From the NCBI RefSeq assembly GCF_000012365.1, contig NC_007651.1:3410001-3474000 (forward strand): a stretch of DNA of 64,000 nucleotides, written 5' to 3'. Under the pieces are notes generated by a model that did not search any database, was not told where the DNA came from, and saw only the letters and a program-made list of their open reading frames with translations. The DNA comes from Burkholderia thailandensis E264. Its GTDB lineage: Bacteria; Pseudomonadota; Gammaproteobacteria; Burkholderiales; Burkholderiaceae. Position 1 is the first letter of the stretch, and each line of letters begins with the position of its first letter. The position numbers and the translations under genes were made by a program. Below are positions 49,314 to 60,785 of the stretch, in pieces.

Positions 49314-50075
49314 TCATCCTTCCCGATCGGCAAGGCCCGCGCCAATCATGTCGATTCGGTCCGTGCAAATGAGGTCCACGCCCCAATCCGCGAGTTCGCG
49401 CGCCCGCACGGGGTCGTTCACCGTGTACGCGAGAATGCGCAGCCCCGATGCCTTCACGTCACGCACGAGCGCCTCGTTGAATTGCGCGTGATGCGCGTGC
49501 AGCGACACGCAACCGAGCCGTCGCGTTTCCTCCTGCCAGCCGGCGGGAATCTCCTCGTACAGCATCCCGCGCGGCAGCGCCGGGGCGGCCTCGCGCGCCG
49601 CGCCGAGCGCCGCCGCCGAAAACGACGACAGCAGCGGCGGCACGGCGGCGTCGCGCCAAAGCGCGGCCGCCTGAGCCGCGACGACGCGGCCCGTCTCTTC
49701 GTCACGAGCCGGACACGGCTTGATCTCGACGTTCGCCGCGAGGCCGAGCGCAAGGCAGCGCGCCGCCGCCTGCGCGAGCGTCGGCATCCGCTCGCCCGAA
49801 AAGCGCGCGTCGTACCACGCGCCGGCGTCGAGCGCCTCGAGCGCCGCATAGCGCATGTCGCACGCGGCGCCCGTGCCGTTCGACGTGCGTTCGACCGTGT
49901 CGTCGTGCAGCAGGAACGCAACGCCGTCCGCCGACAGCTTCGCGTCGAATTCGACCATCTTGTGTCCGTAGCGCGCGCCCGCATCGAGCGCGGCGAGCGT
50001 GTTCTCCGGCGCCAGCGCGCCGCCGCCGCGGTGCGCGACCACGCGCGGATAAGGCCAGGTTTGCAGGATCGTCAT
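49314..50075 (-). CDS. ugpQ: Glycerophosphodiester phosphodiesterase UgpQ
   Basis: UgpQ hydrolyses glycerophosphodiesters brought in by the ugp transporter to glycerol-3-phosphate. The 253-residue barrel has the GDPD signature VVAHRGGGALAPENTLAAL near the N-terminus, the metal site VEFDAKLSADGVAFLLHDDTVERTSNG in two pieces, and VEIKPCPARD. No signal peptide, so it is cytoplasmic. It is the last gene of the ugp unit, 53 bp after ugpC. Confidence 0.95.
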   Translation of the reverse strand: MTILQTWPYPRVVAHRGGGALAPENTLAALDAGARYGHKMVEFDAKLSADGVAFLLHDDTVERTSNGTGAACDMRYAALEALDAGAWYDARFSGERMPTLAQAAARCLALGLAANVEIKPCPARDEETGRVVAAQAAALWRDAAVPPLLSSFSAAALGAAREAAPALPRGMLYEEIPAGWQEETRRLGCVSLHAHHAQFNEALVRDVKASGLRILAYTVNDPVRARELADWGVDLICTDRIDMIGAGLADREG

Positions 50076-50128
50076 CGCAGTCTCGCTGGAAGCGGTGAAT
50101 CGGTGGATCGTGAATTCGGCGAATCGAC

Positions 50129-51211
50129 TCAACCGGCGCGCTTGCCCGTCGCCGGATCGAAGAAATGCAGATGTTGCGCGGGCAGCGCGACGGGCAGCGT
50201 CTCGCCGCGCGCCGGGCGCATCGCGTGCGGCAGCCGCACCGCGACGTCGTGCACGCCCCAGCGGCCGTGCGCGAGATTGTCCGCGCCGAGCAGCTCGCAC
50301 GAATCGACGGCGAGCGTCGCGAGCGCCGCGCCTGGCAGCGGCGTCATGTGCTCGGGCCGCACGCCGAGAATCCATTCGCGCCCCGGCGCGATCTCGCGGC
50401 CGGCGCCCGCCGCGCCCGCGACCGGCAGCCGTGGACCGTCGGCGATATCGAACGCCGCGCCGTCTTCCGACAGCCGCCCGTGCAGCAGGTTCATCGCCGG
50501 CGAGCCGATGAAGCTCGCGACGAACGTCGTCGCCGGCTTCTCGTACACGTCGACGGGCGCGCCGATCTGCTCCGCATAGCCGCGATTCATCACGATCACG
50601 CGCTGCGCGAGCGTCATCGCCTCGATCTGGTCGTGCGTCACGTAGACGCTCGTCGTCGCGAGGCGCGCGTGCAGCCGCTGGATTTCGAGGCGCATCTGCA
50701 CGCGCAGCTTCGCATCGAGATTCGACAGCGGCTCGTCGAACAGGAACACCGACGGCTCGCGCACGATCGCGCGCCCCATCGCGACGCGCTGCCGCTGGCC
50801 GCCCGAAAGCTCGCGCGGGCGCCGCGCGAGCAGCGGCCCGAGCTCGAGAATCTGCGCGGCCGCCTGCACGCGCGCGTCGATCAGCGCGCGCTCGACGCCG
50901 CGGATCTTCAGCCCGTAGCCCATGTTCTGCGCGACCGTCATGTGCGGATACAGCGCGTAGTTCTGGAACACCATCGCGATGTCGCGATCCTTCGGCTCGA
51001 GCGTATTGACGACGCGCCCGCCGATCGCGATCTCGCCTTCCGTCACCGTCTCGAGGCCGGCGATCATCCGCAATAGCGTCGATTTCCCGCAGCCCGACGG
51101 CCCGACGAGCACGACGAACTCGCCGTCGGCGATGTCGACGTCGATCCCGTGCAGCACGTACTGCGCGCCGTCGTAACTTTTCCTGACGCCCTTCAAGCTC
51201 AGCGCGGCCAT
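50129..51211 (-). CDS. ugpC: Glycerol-3-phosphate ABC importer ATPase UgpC
   Basis: The 360-residue ATPase is of the MalK type: Walker [10 protein letters not shown], signature [15 protein letters not shown] and Walker [14 protein letters not shown]-terminal regulatory OB-like domain (about 240-360) includes LGVRPEHM. It energises import of sn-glycerol-3-phosphate and its diesters via UgpA/UgpE. It lies 25 bp after ugpE. Confidence 0.95.
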   Translation of the reverse strand: MAALSLKGVRKSYDGAQYVLHGIDVDIADGEFVVLVGPSGCGKSTLLRMIAGLETVTEGEIAIGGRVVNTLEPKDRDIAMVFQNYALYPHMTVAQNMGYGLKIRGVERALIDARVQAAAQILELGPLLARRPRELSGGQRQRVAMGRAIVREPSVFLFDEPLSNLDAKLRVQMRLEIQRLHARLATTSVYVTHDQIEAMTLAQRVIVMNRGYAEQIGAPVDVYEKPATTFVASFIGSPAMNLLHGRLSEDGAAFDIADGPRLPVAGAAGAGREIAPGREWILGVRPEHMTPLPGAALATLAVDSCELLGADNLAHGRWGVHDVAVRLPHAMRPARGETLPVALPAQHLHFFDPATGKRAG

Positions 51212-51236
51212 GCTTGGACTTCCTCCAGGTTGCGTT

Positions 51237-52082
51237 TTATTTTTCCGAATCGACGAGACCGCGCACGAACCAGCGCTGCATCGCGAGCACGACGACGAGC
51301 GGCGGCAGCATCGCGACGAGCGTCGCCGCCATCACGAGATGCCATTCGGTCGCGGCGTCGCCGCTCGCGATCATCGACTTGATGCCGACGACGGCCGTCG
51401 AGAGCGATGCGTCGGTCGTGATCAGGATCGGCCACAGATACTGGTTCCAGCCATAGATGAACGTGATCACGAACAGCGCGGCGATGCTCGTCTTCGACAG
51501 CGGCAGCACGACGTCCCAGAAGAAGCGCAGCGGGCCCGCGCCGTCGATGCGCGCCGCGTCGACGAGCTCGTCGGGCAGCGTCATGAAGAACTGCCGGAAC
51601 AGGAAGGTCGCCGTCGCCGACGCGATGAGGGGCAGCGTGAGGCCCGCGTAGCTGTTCGTCAGATGCAGCGTCGACACCACCTGCACGGTCGGAAAGATCC
51701 GCACCTCGACGGGCAGCATCAGCGTGACGAAGATCAGCCAGAACGCGGCGTTGCGCAGCGGAAAGCGGAAATAGACGATCGCGTACGCGGACAGGATCGA
51801 CACCGAAATCTTGCCCGCCGCGATCACGAGCGCCATCACGACGCTGTTGACGAGCAGCGTGCCGAACGGCGTCGTCATGCCGCCGCTGCCGCGCCGCCAG
51901 ATCTCGGCGACGTTCTCGAACAGATGCGTGCTCGGCACGAGCGACAGCGGCACCGTGAACACTTCGCGCGCGTTCATCGTCGCCGCGCAGAAGCCGACGT
52001 ACACGGGAAACACGATGACCGCGATGCCCGCGATCAGCACCGCGTGGCAGAACAGGTCGAAGCCCTTGCGATTCTCGATCAT
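51237..52082 (-). CDS. ugpE: Glycerol-3-phosphate ABC importer permease UgpE
   Basis: The 281-residue permease has six membrane helices and the EAA loop [24 protein letters not shown] that contacts the ATPase. It begins [19 protein letters not shown]. It overlaps ugpA by 4 bp (ATGA). Confidence 0.94.
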   Translation of the reverse strand: MIENRKGFDLFCHAVLIAGIAVIVFPVYVGFCAATMNAREVFTVPLSLVPSTHLFENVAEIWRRGSGGMTTPFGTLLVNSVVMALVIAAGKISVSILSAYAIVYFRFPLRNAAFWLIFVTLMLPVEVRIFPTVQVVSTLHLTNSYAGLTLPLIASATATFLFRQFFMTLPDELVDAARIDGAGPLRFFWDVVLPLSKTSIAALFVITFIYGWNQYLWPILITTDASLSTAVVGIKSMIASGDAATEWHLVMAATLVAMLPPLVVVLAMQRWFVRGLVDSEK

Positions 52083-52963
52083 GCGTATTGCACCCTGCGC
52101 TCGACGAAACGGAACTGGACGACCGTCAGCGCGACGACGATCACCATCAGCACGACCGATTGCGCGCCCGAGCTGCCGATGTCGAGCCCCTGGAAACCCT
52201 CCGCGTAGATCTTGTAGATCAGCGTCTTCGTGCTTTGGCCGGGGCCGCCCGCGGTCGCCGCGTCGATCACCGGGAACGTGTCGAAGAACGCGTAGACGAG
52301 ATTGACGACGAGCAGGAAAAAGCTCGTCGGCGACAGCAGCGGCAGCGCGATGTGAAAGAAGCGCCGCACGGGGCCCGCGCCGTCGATCGCGGCCGCTTCG
52401 ATCAGCGAGCGCGGAATCGCCTGCAGCCCCGCATAGAAGAACAGGAAGTTGTAGCTGACCTGCTTCCACACCGACGCGATCACGACGAGCAGCATCGCTT
52501 GCCCGCCGTTGAGCGCGTGATTCCAGACGATGCCGAAGCGCGCGAGCGCATACGTGATCACGCCGATGCTCGGATTGAACAGGAACGCCCACAGCACCGC
52601 GGCGATCGTCGGCGCGACCGCGTACGGCCAGATAAGGAGCGTGCGGTACGCGCGAGCGCCGCGGATCACGCGATCGGCGCACGCGGCGAGCAACAGCGAC
52701 GCGACGAGCCCGCAGACGGTCACGCTCGCGCTGAACACGAGCGTCGTCTTGAACGAATCGACGTAGAGCGGATCGCCGAACAACTGCGCGAAATTGGCGA
52801 AGCCGACGAACTCGCTCGACGTGCCGAACGCGTCCTGCATTTGCGTCGACTGCCAGAGCGCGACGCCCGCCGGCCACAGGAAGAAGATCGCGGTGATCGC
52901 GAGCTGCGGCGCGACGAGCAGGTACGGCAGCGCGCTCGCGCCGAAACGGGAATGAGGTGTCAT
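52079..52963 (-). CDS. ugpA: Glycerol-3-phosphate ABC importer permease UgpA
   Basis: The 294-residue permease has six helices, a MalF-type N-terminal segment ([26 protein letters not shown]) and the EAA loop [25 protein letters not shown]. It follows ugpB by 128 bp and overlaps ugpE by 4 bp. Confidence 0.94.
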   Translation of the reverse strand: MTPHSRFGASALPYLLVAPQLAITAIFFLWPAGVALWQSTQMQDAFGTSSEFVGFANFAQLFGDPLYVDSFKTTLVFSASVTVCGLVASLLLAACADRVIRGARAYRTLLIWPYAVAPTIAAVLWAFLFNPSIGVITYALARFGIVWNHALNGGQAMLLVVIASVWKQVSYNFLFFYAGLQAIPRSLIEAAAIDGAGPVRRFFHIALPLLSPTSFFLLVVNLVYAFFDTFPVIDAATAGGPGQSTKTLIYKIYAEGFQGLDIGSSGAQSVVLMVIVVALTVVQFRFVERRVQYA

Positions 52964-53091
52964 CGGCAGGATTCCGAACGGACAGACGTCAGACGAATGC
53001 CGCCGGGCGGCCGCCGGCGCAACCCGTTCGCTCGGCAAACCGCACGCGCGAACAGGCCGCGCCGGCGAGCACGCGCGCCGGCGGCGCTGGC

Positions 53092-54417
53092 TCAGCCGCC
53101 CGACTTCTCGAAGCGGCGCAGCAGTTCGTCGCCGCGCGCGGCGGCGGAATCGAGCGCCGCCTTGGGCGTCTTCTTCTGCGCCCACACCTGCTCGAGCTCC
53201 TCGTCGACGATCGTGCGGATCTGCGGCATGTTGCCGAGGCGCAGCCCCTTCGTGTACGGCAGCGGCGGCTTGTTCATCATCTGCTTGATCGCCGTGTCCG
53301 CGCCCGGATGCTTCGCGTAGAAGCCCTGCTCCCGCGCGAGATCGTACGCGGCCGTCGTCACCGGCAGATAGCCCGTGTCCTCGTGCCACTTCGCGGCGAC
53401 GGCGGGCGAGCTCAGATACGCGAGGAACTTCGCGACGCCCTTGTAGGTTGCCGGGTCCTTGCCCGCGAGCACCCACAAGCTCGCGCCGCCGATGATCGCG
53501 TTCTGCGGCGCGCCCTTCACGCTCGCGTCGTACGGCATCATCCCGGTGCCGAAGTCGAATTTCGCGTACTTGTGGATCGTCGCGAGCGCGCCCGACGACG
53601 TCGTCATGATCGCGCAGTCGCCGCTGTAGAACTTCGCGGTCGCCTCGTCCTTGCGGCCAACGTACGTGAACGTGCCGCCCTTCGCCATGTCCTGCAGGAA
53701 CTGGATGTGCGCGATCTGCTGCGGCTTGTTGAATTCGAGCACCGCGTCGGCGCCGTCGAAGCCGTTGTTGCGCGTCGCGAACGGCAGGCCGTGCCACGCG
53801 CTGTAGTTCTCGAGCTGGATCCAGCCCTGCCAGCCCGTCGTGTAGCCGCACGCGTAACCCGCCTTCTTCAGCTTTTCCGCGTCGGCCTTCACGTCGGCCC
53901 ACGTCTTCGGCGGCTGGTTCGGATCGAGGCCCGCCTTCTTGAACGCATCCTTGTTGTAATACAGCACGGGCGTCGAGCTGTTGAACGGCATCGACACGAG
54001 GCGGCCCGTCTTCGCGTCGCTGTAGTAGCTCGCGATCGTCGGCACGAACGCCTTCTCGTCGAGCGGCACGCCCGCCTGGCGGAACACGTCGGACACGGGC
54101 AGCACCGCCTTCTTCGCCTGCATCATCGTCGCCGTGCCCACTTCGTACACCTGCAGGATCGCCGGCGCGTTGCCGCTGCGGTACGCGGCGATGCCCGCCG
54201 CGAGCGCCTGGTCGTAGGTGCCCTTGAAGACCGGCACGATCTTGTAATCGCTTTGCGACGCGTTGAACTGCGCCGCGATCTCGTTCACGCGCTCGCCGAG
54301 CGCCGCCTCCATCGCATGCCAGAACTGGATTTCGGTGGCGGCGCACGCCGCCTGCTGCGCGCCGAACCAAAGCACGCCCCCGAACGCGAGCGAACGAACC
54401 AGCGTCTTGTATTTCAT
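53092..54417 (-). CDS. ugpB: Periplasmic sn-glycerol-3-phosphate-binding protein UgpB
   Basis: UgpB captures glycerol-3-phosphate in the periplasm for UgpAEC. The 441-residue protein has a signal peptide ([26 protein letters not shown]) and family blocks [46 protein letters not shown] and [24 protein letters not shown] ribosome site precedes the ATG at 54417. It is first in ugpB-A-E-C-Q. I see no clear Pho box in the 84-bp gap to dgt. Confidence 0.95.
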   Translation of the reverse strand: MKYKTLVRSLAFGGVLWFGAQQAACAATEIQFWHAMEAALGERVNEIAAQFNASQSDYKIVPVFKGTYDQALAAGIAAYRSGNAPAILQVYEVGTATMMQAKKAVLPVSDVFRQAGVPLDEKAFVPTIASYYSDAKTGRLVSMPFNSSTPVLYYNKDAFKKAGLDPNQPPKTWADVKADAEKLKKAGYACGYTTGWQGWIQLENYSAWHGLPFATRNNGFDGADAVLEFNKPQQIAHIQFLQDMAKGGTFTYVGRKDEATAKFYSGDCAIMTTSSGALATIHKYAKFDFGTGMMPYDASVKGAPQNAIIGGASLWVLAGKDPATYKGVAKFLAYLSSPAVAAKWHEDTGYLPVTTAAYDLAREQGFYAKHPGADTAIKQMMNKPPLPYTKGLRLGNMPQIRTIVDEELEQVWAQKKTPKAALDSAAARGDELLRRFEKSGG

Positions 54418-54501
54418 CGACCTCTCTCCTTTTCTCCTCGGTCCGGGCAACGCGCGCCGCACCGCCGCTGCATCCGCGCCGGATGCGGCGAGCCGGACAG
54501 T

Positions 54502-55734
54502 TTAGTTCTCGTCCATGACAAACAAGCGTTGATACTCTTTCAGTGCAAAACGATCGGTCATCCCGGCGATGTAGTGCGCGACGAGGCGCGGCTGGTGCGC
54601 GGCGTCGGCCGCCTGATAGTCGGGCGGCAGCAGGCGCGGGTCGCTCGTGAAAGCGTTGAAGAGGCCGGCGACGACCCGCTGCGCCTTGCTCGCCATCCGC
54701 ATCACGCGGTAGTGACGGTACAGGTTCTTGTACAGGAAACGCTTGAGCGCCGCCGCCTGCGCGGCGATCTGCTCACCGTGCGCGACGAGGGGCGGCGCCG
54801 CGCGCACGGCGTCGAGCGACGTCGGCGCGTGGCGCGCGAGATTGCGCGTGGTCGCGTCGATCAGATCGACGATCAGCGTGTTGATGATCCGGCGCACCGT
54901 CTCGTGCACGAGCCGGCGGCCCTCGAGATGCGGATACTCGGCGAGCGCGGCCTCGTAATGGCGCTGCCACAGCTCGACCTCGGCGAGTTGCTCGATCGTG
55001 ATGAGGCCCGAGCGCAGGCCATCGTCGACATCATGATTGTTGTATGCGATTTCGTCCGCGATGTTCGCGAGCTGCGCCTCGAGCGACGGCTGGCGGCCCT
55101 GCAGGAATCGCTCGCCGAGCTCGCCGAGCTTGCGCGCGTTCTCGCGCGAGCAGTGCTTGAGAATGCCTTCGCGCGTCTCGAAGCACAGGTTCAGCCCGTT
55201 GAACGCGCCGTAATGCTCTTCGAGCTCGTCGACGACGGCAAGGCTCTGCAGATTGTGCTCGAAGCCGCCGTAGTCGCGCATGCAAGCGTTGAGCGCGTCC
55301 TGCCCCGCATGGCCGAACGGCGTGTGGCCGAGATCATGCGCAAGCGAGATCGCCTCGACGAGATCTTCGTTCAGGCGCAGGTTGCGCGCGACGGACCGGG
55401 CGATCTGCGCGACTTCGAGGCTGTGCGTGAGGCGCGTGCGGAACAGGTCGCCTTCGTGGTTCACGAAGACCTGCGTCTTGTATTCGAGACGCCTGAACGC
55501 GGTGGAATGCACGATGCGGTCGCGATCGCGCTGGAATTCGGTGCGCGCCGCCGGCGGCGGCTCGGGATGGCGCCTGCCGCGCGATTGCGACGCGTGCGCC
55601 GCGTACGGCGCGAGATGCGCCTCGAGCGCGGCGGTGGTCGGCGCGGCGACGGGAATCGCCTGCCCGCCGCCCGCGCGCGCGGGTCGCGCGTCGCGCGTTT
55701 CGCGTGGGATGCTGCCGCCGGGTACTTCGCTCAC
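54502..55734 (-). CDS. dgt: dGTP triphosphohydrolase-like HD protein
   Basis: The 410-residue protein has the HD-domain metal site: [19 protein letters not shown], then the HD pair in [17 protein letters not shown] and [15 protein letters not shown]. These fit the type 2 dGTPase-like family, which cleaves dNTPs to nucleoside and triphosphate. The first 55 residues are a low-complexity, Arg/Ala-rich extension of uncertain start. It lies 48 bp after aroB. Confidence 0.92.
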   Translation of the reverse strand: MSEVPGGSIPRETRDARPARAGGGQAIPVAAPTTAALEAHLAPYAAHASQSRGRRHPEPPPAARTEFQRDRDRIVHSTAFRRLEYKTQVFVNHEGDLFRTRLTHSLEVAQIARSVARNLRLNEDLVEAISLAHDLGHTPFGHAGQDALNACMRDYGGFEHNLQSLAVVDELEEHYGAFNGLNLCFETREGILKHCSRENARKLGELGERFLQGRQPSLEAQLANIADEIAYNNHDVDDGLRSGLITIEQLAEVELWQRHYEAALAEYPHLEGRRLVHETVRRIINTLIVDLIDATTRNLARHAPTSLDAVRAAPPLVAHGEQIAAQAAALKRFLYKNLYRHYRVMRMASKAQRVVAGLFNAFTSDPRLLPPDYQAADAAHQPRLVAHYIAGMTDRFALKEYQRLFVMDEN

Positions 55735-55782
55735 CGTGTCGTGTCCTCCACGTCAATTGCGCCGGATCGGCCCGTGTCGCGT

Positions 55783-56862
55783 TTACCGGGTGGTTGCCGC
55801 CAGTGTCGCGGAGACGGCGTCGTCCGGCGCCGGGGTAATGATCGTCTCGCCGAAGCGCTTGAGCAGAATGAACTTGATCGCGCCGGCTTCGGCCTTCTTG
55901 TCGACGCGCATCAGCTCGACATAGCGCGCATCGCCGAGTGCCGGCGCGCGCGTCGGCAGGTGCGCGGCCTCGACGACGCGGCGCAGCCGCTCGCGCGACG
56001 CCTCGTCCAGATGGCCGGTTCGCACCGACAGATCGGCCGCCATCACCATCCCGCAGCCGACCGCCTCGCCATGCAGCCACTCGCCGTAGCCGAGCCCCGC
56101 TTCGATCGCGTGCCCGAACGTATGGCCGAAGTTGAGGATCGCGCGCAGGCCGCCCTCGCGCTCGTCCGCCGCCACGACACCCGCCTTGATCTCGCACGAG
56201 CGCTTGACCGCATGCGCGAGCGCATCGGGATCGCGGCGATTGAGCGCCCCCATGTTCGCCTCGATCCAGTCGAAGAATGCGGCGTCGGCGATCGCGCCCG
56301 TCTTGATGATCTCGGCGACGCCCGCGGCAAGCTCGCGGTCGGGCAGCGTCGACAGCGCGCCAATGTCGGCGATCACCGCCTGCGGCTGATAGAACGCGCC
56401 GATCATGTTCTTGCCGAGCGGGTGGTTGATGCCCGTCTTGCCGCCGACTGACGAGTCGACCTGCGACAGGAGCGTCGTCGGCACCTGGATGAACGGCACG
56501 CCGCGCATGTAGCATGCGGCGGCGAAGCCCGTCATGTCGCCGATCACGCCGCCACCGAGCGCGATCAGCGTCGTCTTGCGATCGGCGTGCTGCTCGAGCA
56601 GGCCGTCGAAGATCAGATTGAGGGTTTCCCAGTTCTTGTACGCCTCGCCGTCGGGCAGGACGACGGTCGACACGCGCTTGCCGAGCGGCGCGAGCGCCGC
56701 GCGCAGCGTGTCGCCGTAGAGCGGATCGACGGTGGTGTTCGTGACGATCGTGGCGGACGCGCCCGCGATGTGCGGCGCGAAAAGCTCGGTGCGGCGGATC
56801 AGATCGGGGCCGATGTGGATCGGATAGGCGCGCTCGCCCAGGTCGACGTTGACGGTCATCAT
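55783..56862 (-). CDS. aroB: 3-Dehydroquinate synthase AroB
   Basis: AroB cyclises DAHP to dehydroquinate, the second step of the shikimate pathway. The 359-residue NAD- and zinc-dependent enzyme has [67 protein letters not shown] and the ligand region [11 protein letters not shown]. Two adjacent ATGs (56862, 56859) precede it; the first gives the expected length. It overlaps the aroK stop. Confidence 0.97.
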   Translation of the reverse strand: MMTVNVDLGERAYPIHIGPDLIRRTELFAPHIAGASATIVTNTTVDPLYGDTLRAALAPLGKRVSTVVLPDGEAYKNWETLNLIFDGLLEQHADRKTTLIALGGGVIGDMTGFAAACYMRGVPFIQVPTTLLSQVDSSVGGKTGINHPLGKNMIGAFYQPQAVIADIGALSTLPDRELAAGVAEIIKTGAIADAAFFDWIEANMGALNRRDPDALAHAVKRSCEIKAGVVAADEREGGLRAILNFGHTFGHAIEAGLGYGEWLHGEAVGCGMVMAADLSVRTGHLDEASRERLRRVVEAAHLPTRAPALGDARYVELMRVDKKAEAGAIKFILLKRFGETIITPAPDDAVSATLAATTR

Positions 56863-57413
56863 GCTTGTAGTGGCTTGGCGACGATGCCCGCCATTTCGAG
56901 CTGCATCAGCACCATGTTGACGAGCCCGTTGACGGATGGCCGGCCGGTCTCGATGACGAAGTGCGCGCATTCGCGGTAGAGCGGGTCGCGCGCTTCGTAC
57001 AGCGCTTCGAGCTTGGCTTTCGGATCGTCGGTTTGCAACAACGGGCGGTTCTTGTCCTTGCGGGTGCGCAGCCAAAGATCGTGCGGATTCGCGCGCAGAT
57101 AGACGACAAGGCCGCGTTCGTGAAGCAGCTTGCGATTCTCGGGGCGCAGGATTGCGCCGCCGCCCGTCGCAAGCACGATGTTCTCGCGTTGCGTGAGCTC
57201 GGCGATCATCTGCGCCTCGCGATCGCGGAAGCCGGATTCGCCCTCGAGTTCGAAGATGACCGGAATGCGCGCGCCGGTGCGCGCCTCGATCTCGTGATCC
57301 GAATCGAAGAAGGGTCTGTCGAGCCGGCGCGCGACCGCCCGGCCCACGGTGGTCTTACCCGCCCCCATGAGCCCGACGAAAATTACGTTCACGTGTGGGT
57401 CCCGCGCTTGCAA
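56859..57413 (-). CDS. aroK: Shikimate kinase AroK
   Basis: AroK phosphorylates shikimate. The 184-residue P-loop kinase has Walker [27 protein letters not shown], the ATGGGAILR loop and the lid [16 protein letters not shown] place the start at a TTG (57413) because AGAGGAA lies 5 bp upstream of it. An ATG further up at 57488 would add 25 poorly conserved residues, and a GTG at 57392 is an alternative. It overlaps aroB. Confidence 0.95.
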   Translation of the reverse strand: MQARDPHVNVIFVGLMGAGKTTVGRAVARRLDRPFFDSDHEIEARTGARIPVIFELEGESGFRDREAQMIAELTQRENIVLATGGGAILRPENRKLLHERGLVVYLRANPHDLWLRTRKDKNRPLLQTDDPKAKLEALYEARDPLYRECAHFVIETGRPSVNGLVNMVLMQLEMAGIVAKPLQA

Positions 57414-57493
57414 CGGCTTCCTCTGCTTCAATGAGTGTGTCGCGCAGCTTACTGGCAAAGCGCCCGCCTTGTCGAGCCTGGCTCCCACGGGGT

Positions 57494-59224
57494 TCAGGGC
57501 CCGATCACGACGGTCGGCGTGATGTAGACGACGAGCTCGCTGCGCTGCGCACGCTGTGCGCGATGCCTGAAAAGCGCGCCCAACACCGGTATTTTGCCCA
57601 AGAGCGGCACCCGAGTCACATCGTCGCGGTCGTCGCTCTCGAAAATCCCGCCGATCGACACCGTTCCGCCGTTTTCGACCTCGACGCGCGTCTGCACGTG
57701 CTTCGTATGGATCGCGGGGCCGGATGCGGTTTCCTCGCCGACGCTGTCCTTCGCGACGTCGAGATCGAGGATCACGCGCCCGTCGGGCGTGATCTGCGGC
57801 TCGACTTCGAGCTTCAAGGTCGCGCGCCGGAACTGGACGCCCGACACGCCGTTGCCTACCTTCGCCTGATACGGCAGTTCTGCGCCCTGCTCGACGACGG
57901 CCTTGGTCCGGTCCGCCGTCACGACGCGCGGGCTCGACACGATCTGGCCCCGGCCCTGCGCCTCGAGCGCGCTCAATTCGATGTCGAGCAAGCGGCTCGC
58001 GCGCGCGGCGAACAGCGTGAGGCCGGCTGTCGCCGCGTCGAAGCCGCTGATCGGCCTGGCGGTGAGGTCGGCCAACGTGCCGTTACGGCCCGCGACGACG
58101 CCCGCCGCGCGGTCGCCCGCATCCGGCGCACGCAGCGCGAGACGCGCGCCGAGATTGCGTGAGAACCCGCGATCGCCCTCGACGATCCGCGCCTCGATCA
58201 ACACCTGCCGCGATGGCGTGTCGAGCTTGCCGATGAGATCGGCGATCTGCGCGAGACGCCCGGACAGATCCGTGACGAACAGCAGATTCGTCCGAGGATC
58301 GGCGAGCACCGAGCCGCGCTTCGACAGTATCCGCTGGGCGGCCGAGCCCGAGAGCAGACGCTGCACGTCGGCCGCACGCGCGTAGCGGAGCACGAAGCTG
58401 CGGCTCGCGAGCGGTTCGAGTTGAGCGGCGCGCGCGTGCGCATCGAAACGCCGGCGCTCGCGCTCGGCGAGTTCCGCGACAGGCGCGACCCATATCACGC
58501 TGCCGCGCCGCGCCATCGCGAGGCCGTGGGCGTCCAGCAGCGCGTCGAACGCACTGCGCCAGCGGACATTGTTCAGACGCAACGACACCGTGCCGCGCAC
58601 CCGCTCGCTGACCACTATATTGAGGCCGGTGAAGCGCGCGAATGCATCGAAGACCGCTGCGAGGCTCGCCTGCTGCAGATTGAGCGAGATCGCGCGGTTG
58701 TCGTCGGATTCGGCCGCGGTCTCGGCATTGGCGTTGGCGTTGGCGTTGGCGCCGGCCGATGCGACTTCAGTATCCGACGGCAACGCAGGATGCTCGTCGC
58801 TCATGCGTTGCTCCGGCGAGAGTGGCACGGGCGGCCCCTCCAGCACCGCATCCAGCGCCGCATCCTCCGCTTGCACCGACGCCGCCCGGCTCGGCAGCCC
58901 GGTGGCGGCCGGCGCCGAACCGGATGGCTCGACCGAATTGGCTGCCGACGTGCTTTCGGGCGCGGCGTCGCCGGCGAACTCATCGGCCGGCGCGCCGCCG
59001 CCCGCATCCGGCGTCGGCGCTTCGGCAACCGCGTCACGCTCGGAATCGATTCGCCACCTCGACGCGGCCGCGTCGGGCAACGGCGCGCGCCCCACCGCTC
59101 CGACCGAGGCCGACACCGCCCAACCGGCCGGCACACCCGCGGGCAACGGCGGCGGCGATGCGACCGCCACGCCCGCCGCCCCGATCGCGCATCCCAGCAT
59201 GACCCAAACGAATCCGCGCATCAT
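57494..59224 (-). CDS. pilQ: Type IV pilus secretin PilQ (short form)
   Basis: PilQ forms the outer-membrane pore for type IV pili. The 576-residue protein has a signal-like N-terminus ([22 protein letters not shown]) and a long low-complexity stretch (about 30-165). A secretin N-domain begins [28 protein letters not shown], and the secretin core ends [18 protein letters not shown]. It is shorter than many PilQ proteins and I see no N-terminal AMIN repeats. The location before aroK-aroB and downstream of pilM-N-O/P matches other proteobacteria. Confidence 0.93.
   Translation of the reverse strand: MMRGFVWVMLGCAIGAAGVAVASPPPLPAGVPAGWAVSASVGAVGRAPLPDAAASRWRIDSERDAVAEAPTPDAGGGAPADEFAGDAAPESTSAANSVEPSGSAPAATGLPSRAASVQAEDAALDAVLEGPPVPLSPEQRMSDEHPALPSDTEVASAGANANANANAETAAESDDNRAISLNLQQASLAAVFDAFARFTGLNIVVSERVRGTVSLRLNNVRWRSAFDALLDAHGLAMARRGSVIWVAPVAELAERERRRFDAHARAAQLEPLASRSFVLRYARAADVQRLLSGSAAQRILSKRGSVLADPRTNLLFVTDLSGRLAQIADLIGKLDTPSRQVLIEARIVEGDRGFSRNLGARLALRAPDAGDRAAGVVAGRNGTLADLTARPISGFDAATAGLTLFAARASRLLDIELSALEAQGRGQIVSSPRVVTADRTKAVVEQGAELPYQAKVGNGVSGVQFRRATLKLEVEPQITPDGRVILDLDVAKDSVGEETASGPAIHTKHVQTRVEVENGGTVSIGGIFESDDRDDVTRVPLLGKIPVLGALFRHRAQRAQRSELVVYITPTVVIGP
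58728..58751. repeat. Hexanucleotide tandem repeat inside pilQ
   Basis: Four copies of TTGGCG (plus-strand reading) encode part of an Ala-Asn repeat (ANANANANA) in the PilQ linker. Copy-number change would add or remove two residues without shifting the frame. It sits in the low-complexity region, so variation would probably be tolerated. Confidence 0.9.
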
Positions 59225-60108
59225 CCTGCCGCTCCGCTCACGGTCATTACGCGCCGTCCGCCGCCATGTGTCGCGAGCGTCACGCCGCCCGCCTGGATTC
59301 GCGCGACACGCGCGCCGTCGACCATCTGCCCCGGCGCGACCGACCACGCATCGTCGCCGCGCTCGAACAGCGCGAGCCCGCTGCGCCGGTCGTGCATCAC
59401 GCCGACGAGCCGCGCCGCGTCGGCCGCATCGTCGATTGCCAGCATCGGCATCGCGGAGAAAGGATCGGCGGCGGGCGCTTCGGGCACTTCGCGCCCGTCG
59501 GCACGCCGCCGCCCATCGGCCTCACCGCCAGGCAACGCCGGCCAGACATCGAGCCGGGCGTCCAGCATGGTCGCGCCGTTGTCGCGCTTGACGCTCGATG
59601 TCGCAGGCACCACGAGCGCAGGCAACGCAGCAAGCCCCGACAGGAAGCGGCATAGCGCGTCGAAATCACCTTCCGCGCTGATGGCAAACACGTAGACGGC
59701 GCCATCGTCGCGCTGCCCGCCGGTGCGCTCACCGTCAAGCCGTTCGAGCTTGCGTACCCGCAGCCCGCTCGCGCCCGCGTGAGCGGCAAGCCGCATCGCG
59801 AAATCGGAAGGCGTCTGCTGCGCGGCCGGCGAGCGGCCCGCGCCCGCCGGCCGCGCCGGACGGACAGACGACGCGGCAAGGAGCCGCCGCGCGCGCGCGT
59901 CGCGCGACGCAACCGCGCCGAGCGCCGCCCTGCTTCGCTCGACGCCGCCCCAATCGGCATCGCGGCCCGCGTACACGCCGCAAACGAACACGCCGCACGC
60001 GAGCGCCACGCGTGCCGCGGTTCGCCAGCCAACGCCCGATACGCGCCGCGAATCGGTCCGACGCACCCACGCGCGCCAGCCCGACGCTCGTTCGCCCCGC
60101 TTGCTCAC
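59221..60108 (-). CDS. Fused PilO/PilP-like pilus assembly protein
   Basis: From a GTG at 60108 (overlapping the pilN stop as GTGA) the frame gives 295 residues. The first part has a membrane helix (ARVALACGVFVCGVYAG), a coiled or Ala-rich stretch and a periplasmic ferredoxin-like segment (VYVFAISAEGDFDALCRFLSGLAALPALVV) typical of PilO. The second (about 225-295) resembles PilP/GspC beta-domains: GLALFERGDDAWSVAPGQMVDGARVARIQAGGV. No separate pilP lies between it and pilQ, so one gene probably does both jobs. It overlaps pilQ. Confidence 0.75.
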   Translation of the reverse strand: MSKRGERASGWRAWVRRTDSRRVSGVGWRTAARVALACGVFVCGVYAGRDADWGGVERSRAALGAVASRDARARRLLAASSVRPARPAGAGRSPAAQQTPSDFAMRLAAHAGASGLRVRKLERLDGERTGGQRDDGAVYVFAISAEGDFDALCRFLSGLAALPALVVPATSSVKRDNGATMLDARLDVWPALPGGEADGRRRADGREVPEAPAADPFSAMPMLAIDDAADAARLVGVMHDRRSGLALFERGDDAWSVAPGQMVDGARVARIQAGGVTLATHGGGRRVMTVSGAAG

Positions 60109-60785
60109 GCGCCCTCCCGTGCAACCGCCTGCGCACGCGCGGCCACGCTCGCGACGCGGCCGCGATCGCCGGCGGGCCAACGAATCCGTACGGAGAAAGA
60201 CAGCGATCGGCCGCCGGCAGCCTCTCGCCCCCACGAAGTTCGCGCCGCCTGCAAACCCGCGACCTCCGTCGTCCAGCCGCGCTGCGCGGCGTCGAGATCG
60301 CGCAGCCAGCGCTCGGCCGATGCGGAATCCAGCGCGCTCGCTTCGAGCAACGCGTCGTGCCCGTCGCACCGGATCGACCGCAGCCGCACGCCGTCGTAGC
60401 GCAATTGCCGCAGCGTATCGAACAGGTCGACCGTCCGCTGGCGCGGCACGGCGCGTTCGGCGGCAAGCGCCGTACGCTCGCGCTCGGCGTCGCGCTGCCG
60501 CGCGGCCTGCTCCGCGGCTTTCAATTGCGGCGCCCATGCGGCGAGCTGGCGCTCCATCAGCGCACGCTGCGCATCGTAGCGCGCGCGCTCGAACGTACGC
60601 CCGATGCGCCAAAGCGCAACGCCCGCGATCCCCGCGCAAGCGGCCGCCGCCAGTTCGCCGAGGACGCGCCGCCGCGCGCGACGCGCGTCGCGCGCGCGAT
60701 ATGGCAGCAGATTGAAGCCGCCGAGCCACGCGCGCCGGTTCCGCGCGTCGCGCGGCGCCACGCCGCTCGCGATGCCGGGCGTCAT
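60105..60785 (-). CDS. pilN: Type IV pilus assembly protein PilN-like
   Basis: PilN binds PilM on the cytoplasmic face and PilO in the periplasm. The 226-residue protein has the PilN-type N-terminus with GGFNLLPYRARDARRAR, the segment PilM recognises in other species. One membrane helix (AAAACAGIAGVALWRIG), a coiled-coil and a periplasmic domain (about 120-226, VDLFDTLRQLRYDGVRLRSI) follow. It overlaps pilM and the next gene by 4 bp each. Confidence 0.85.
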   Translation of the reverse strand: MTPGIASGVAPRDARNRRAWLGGFNLLPYRARDARRARRRVLGELAAAACAGIAGVALWRIGRTFERARYDAQRALMERQLAAWAPQLKAAEQAARQRDAERERTALAAERAVPRQRTVDLFDTLRQLRYDGVRLRSIRCDGHDALLEASALDSASAERWLRDLDAAQRGWTTEVAGLQAARTSWGREAAGGRSLSFSVRIRWPAGDRGRVASVAARAQAVAREGA

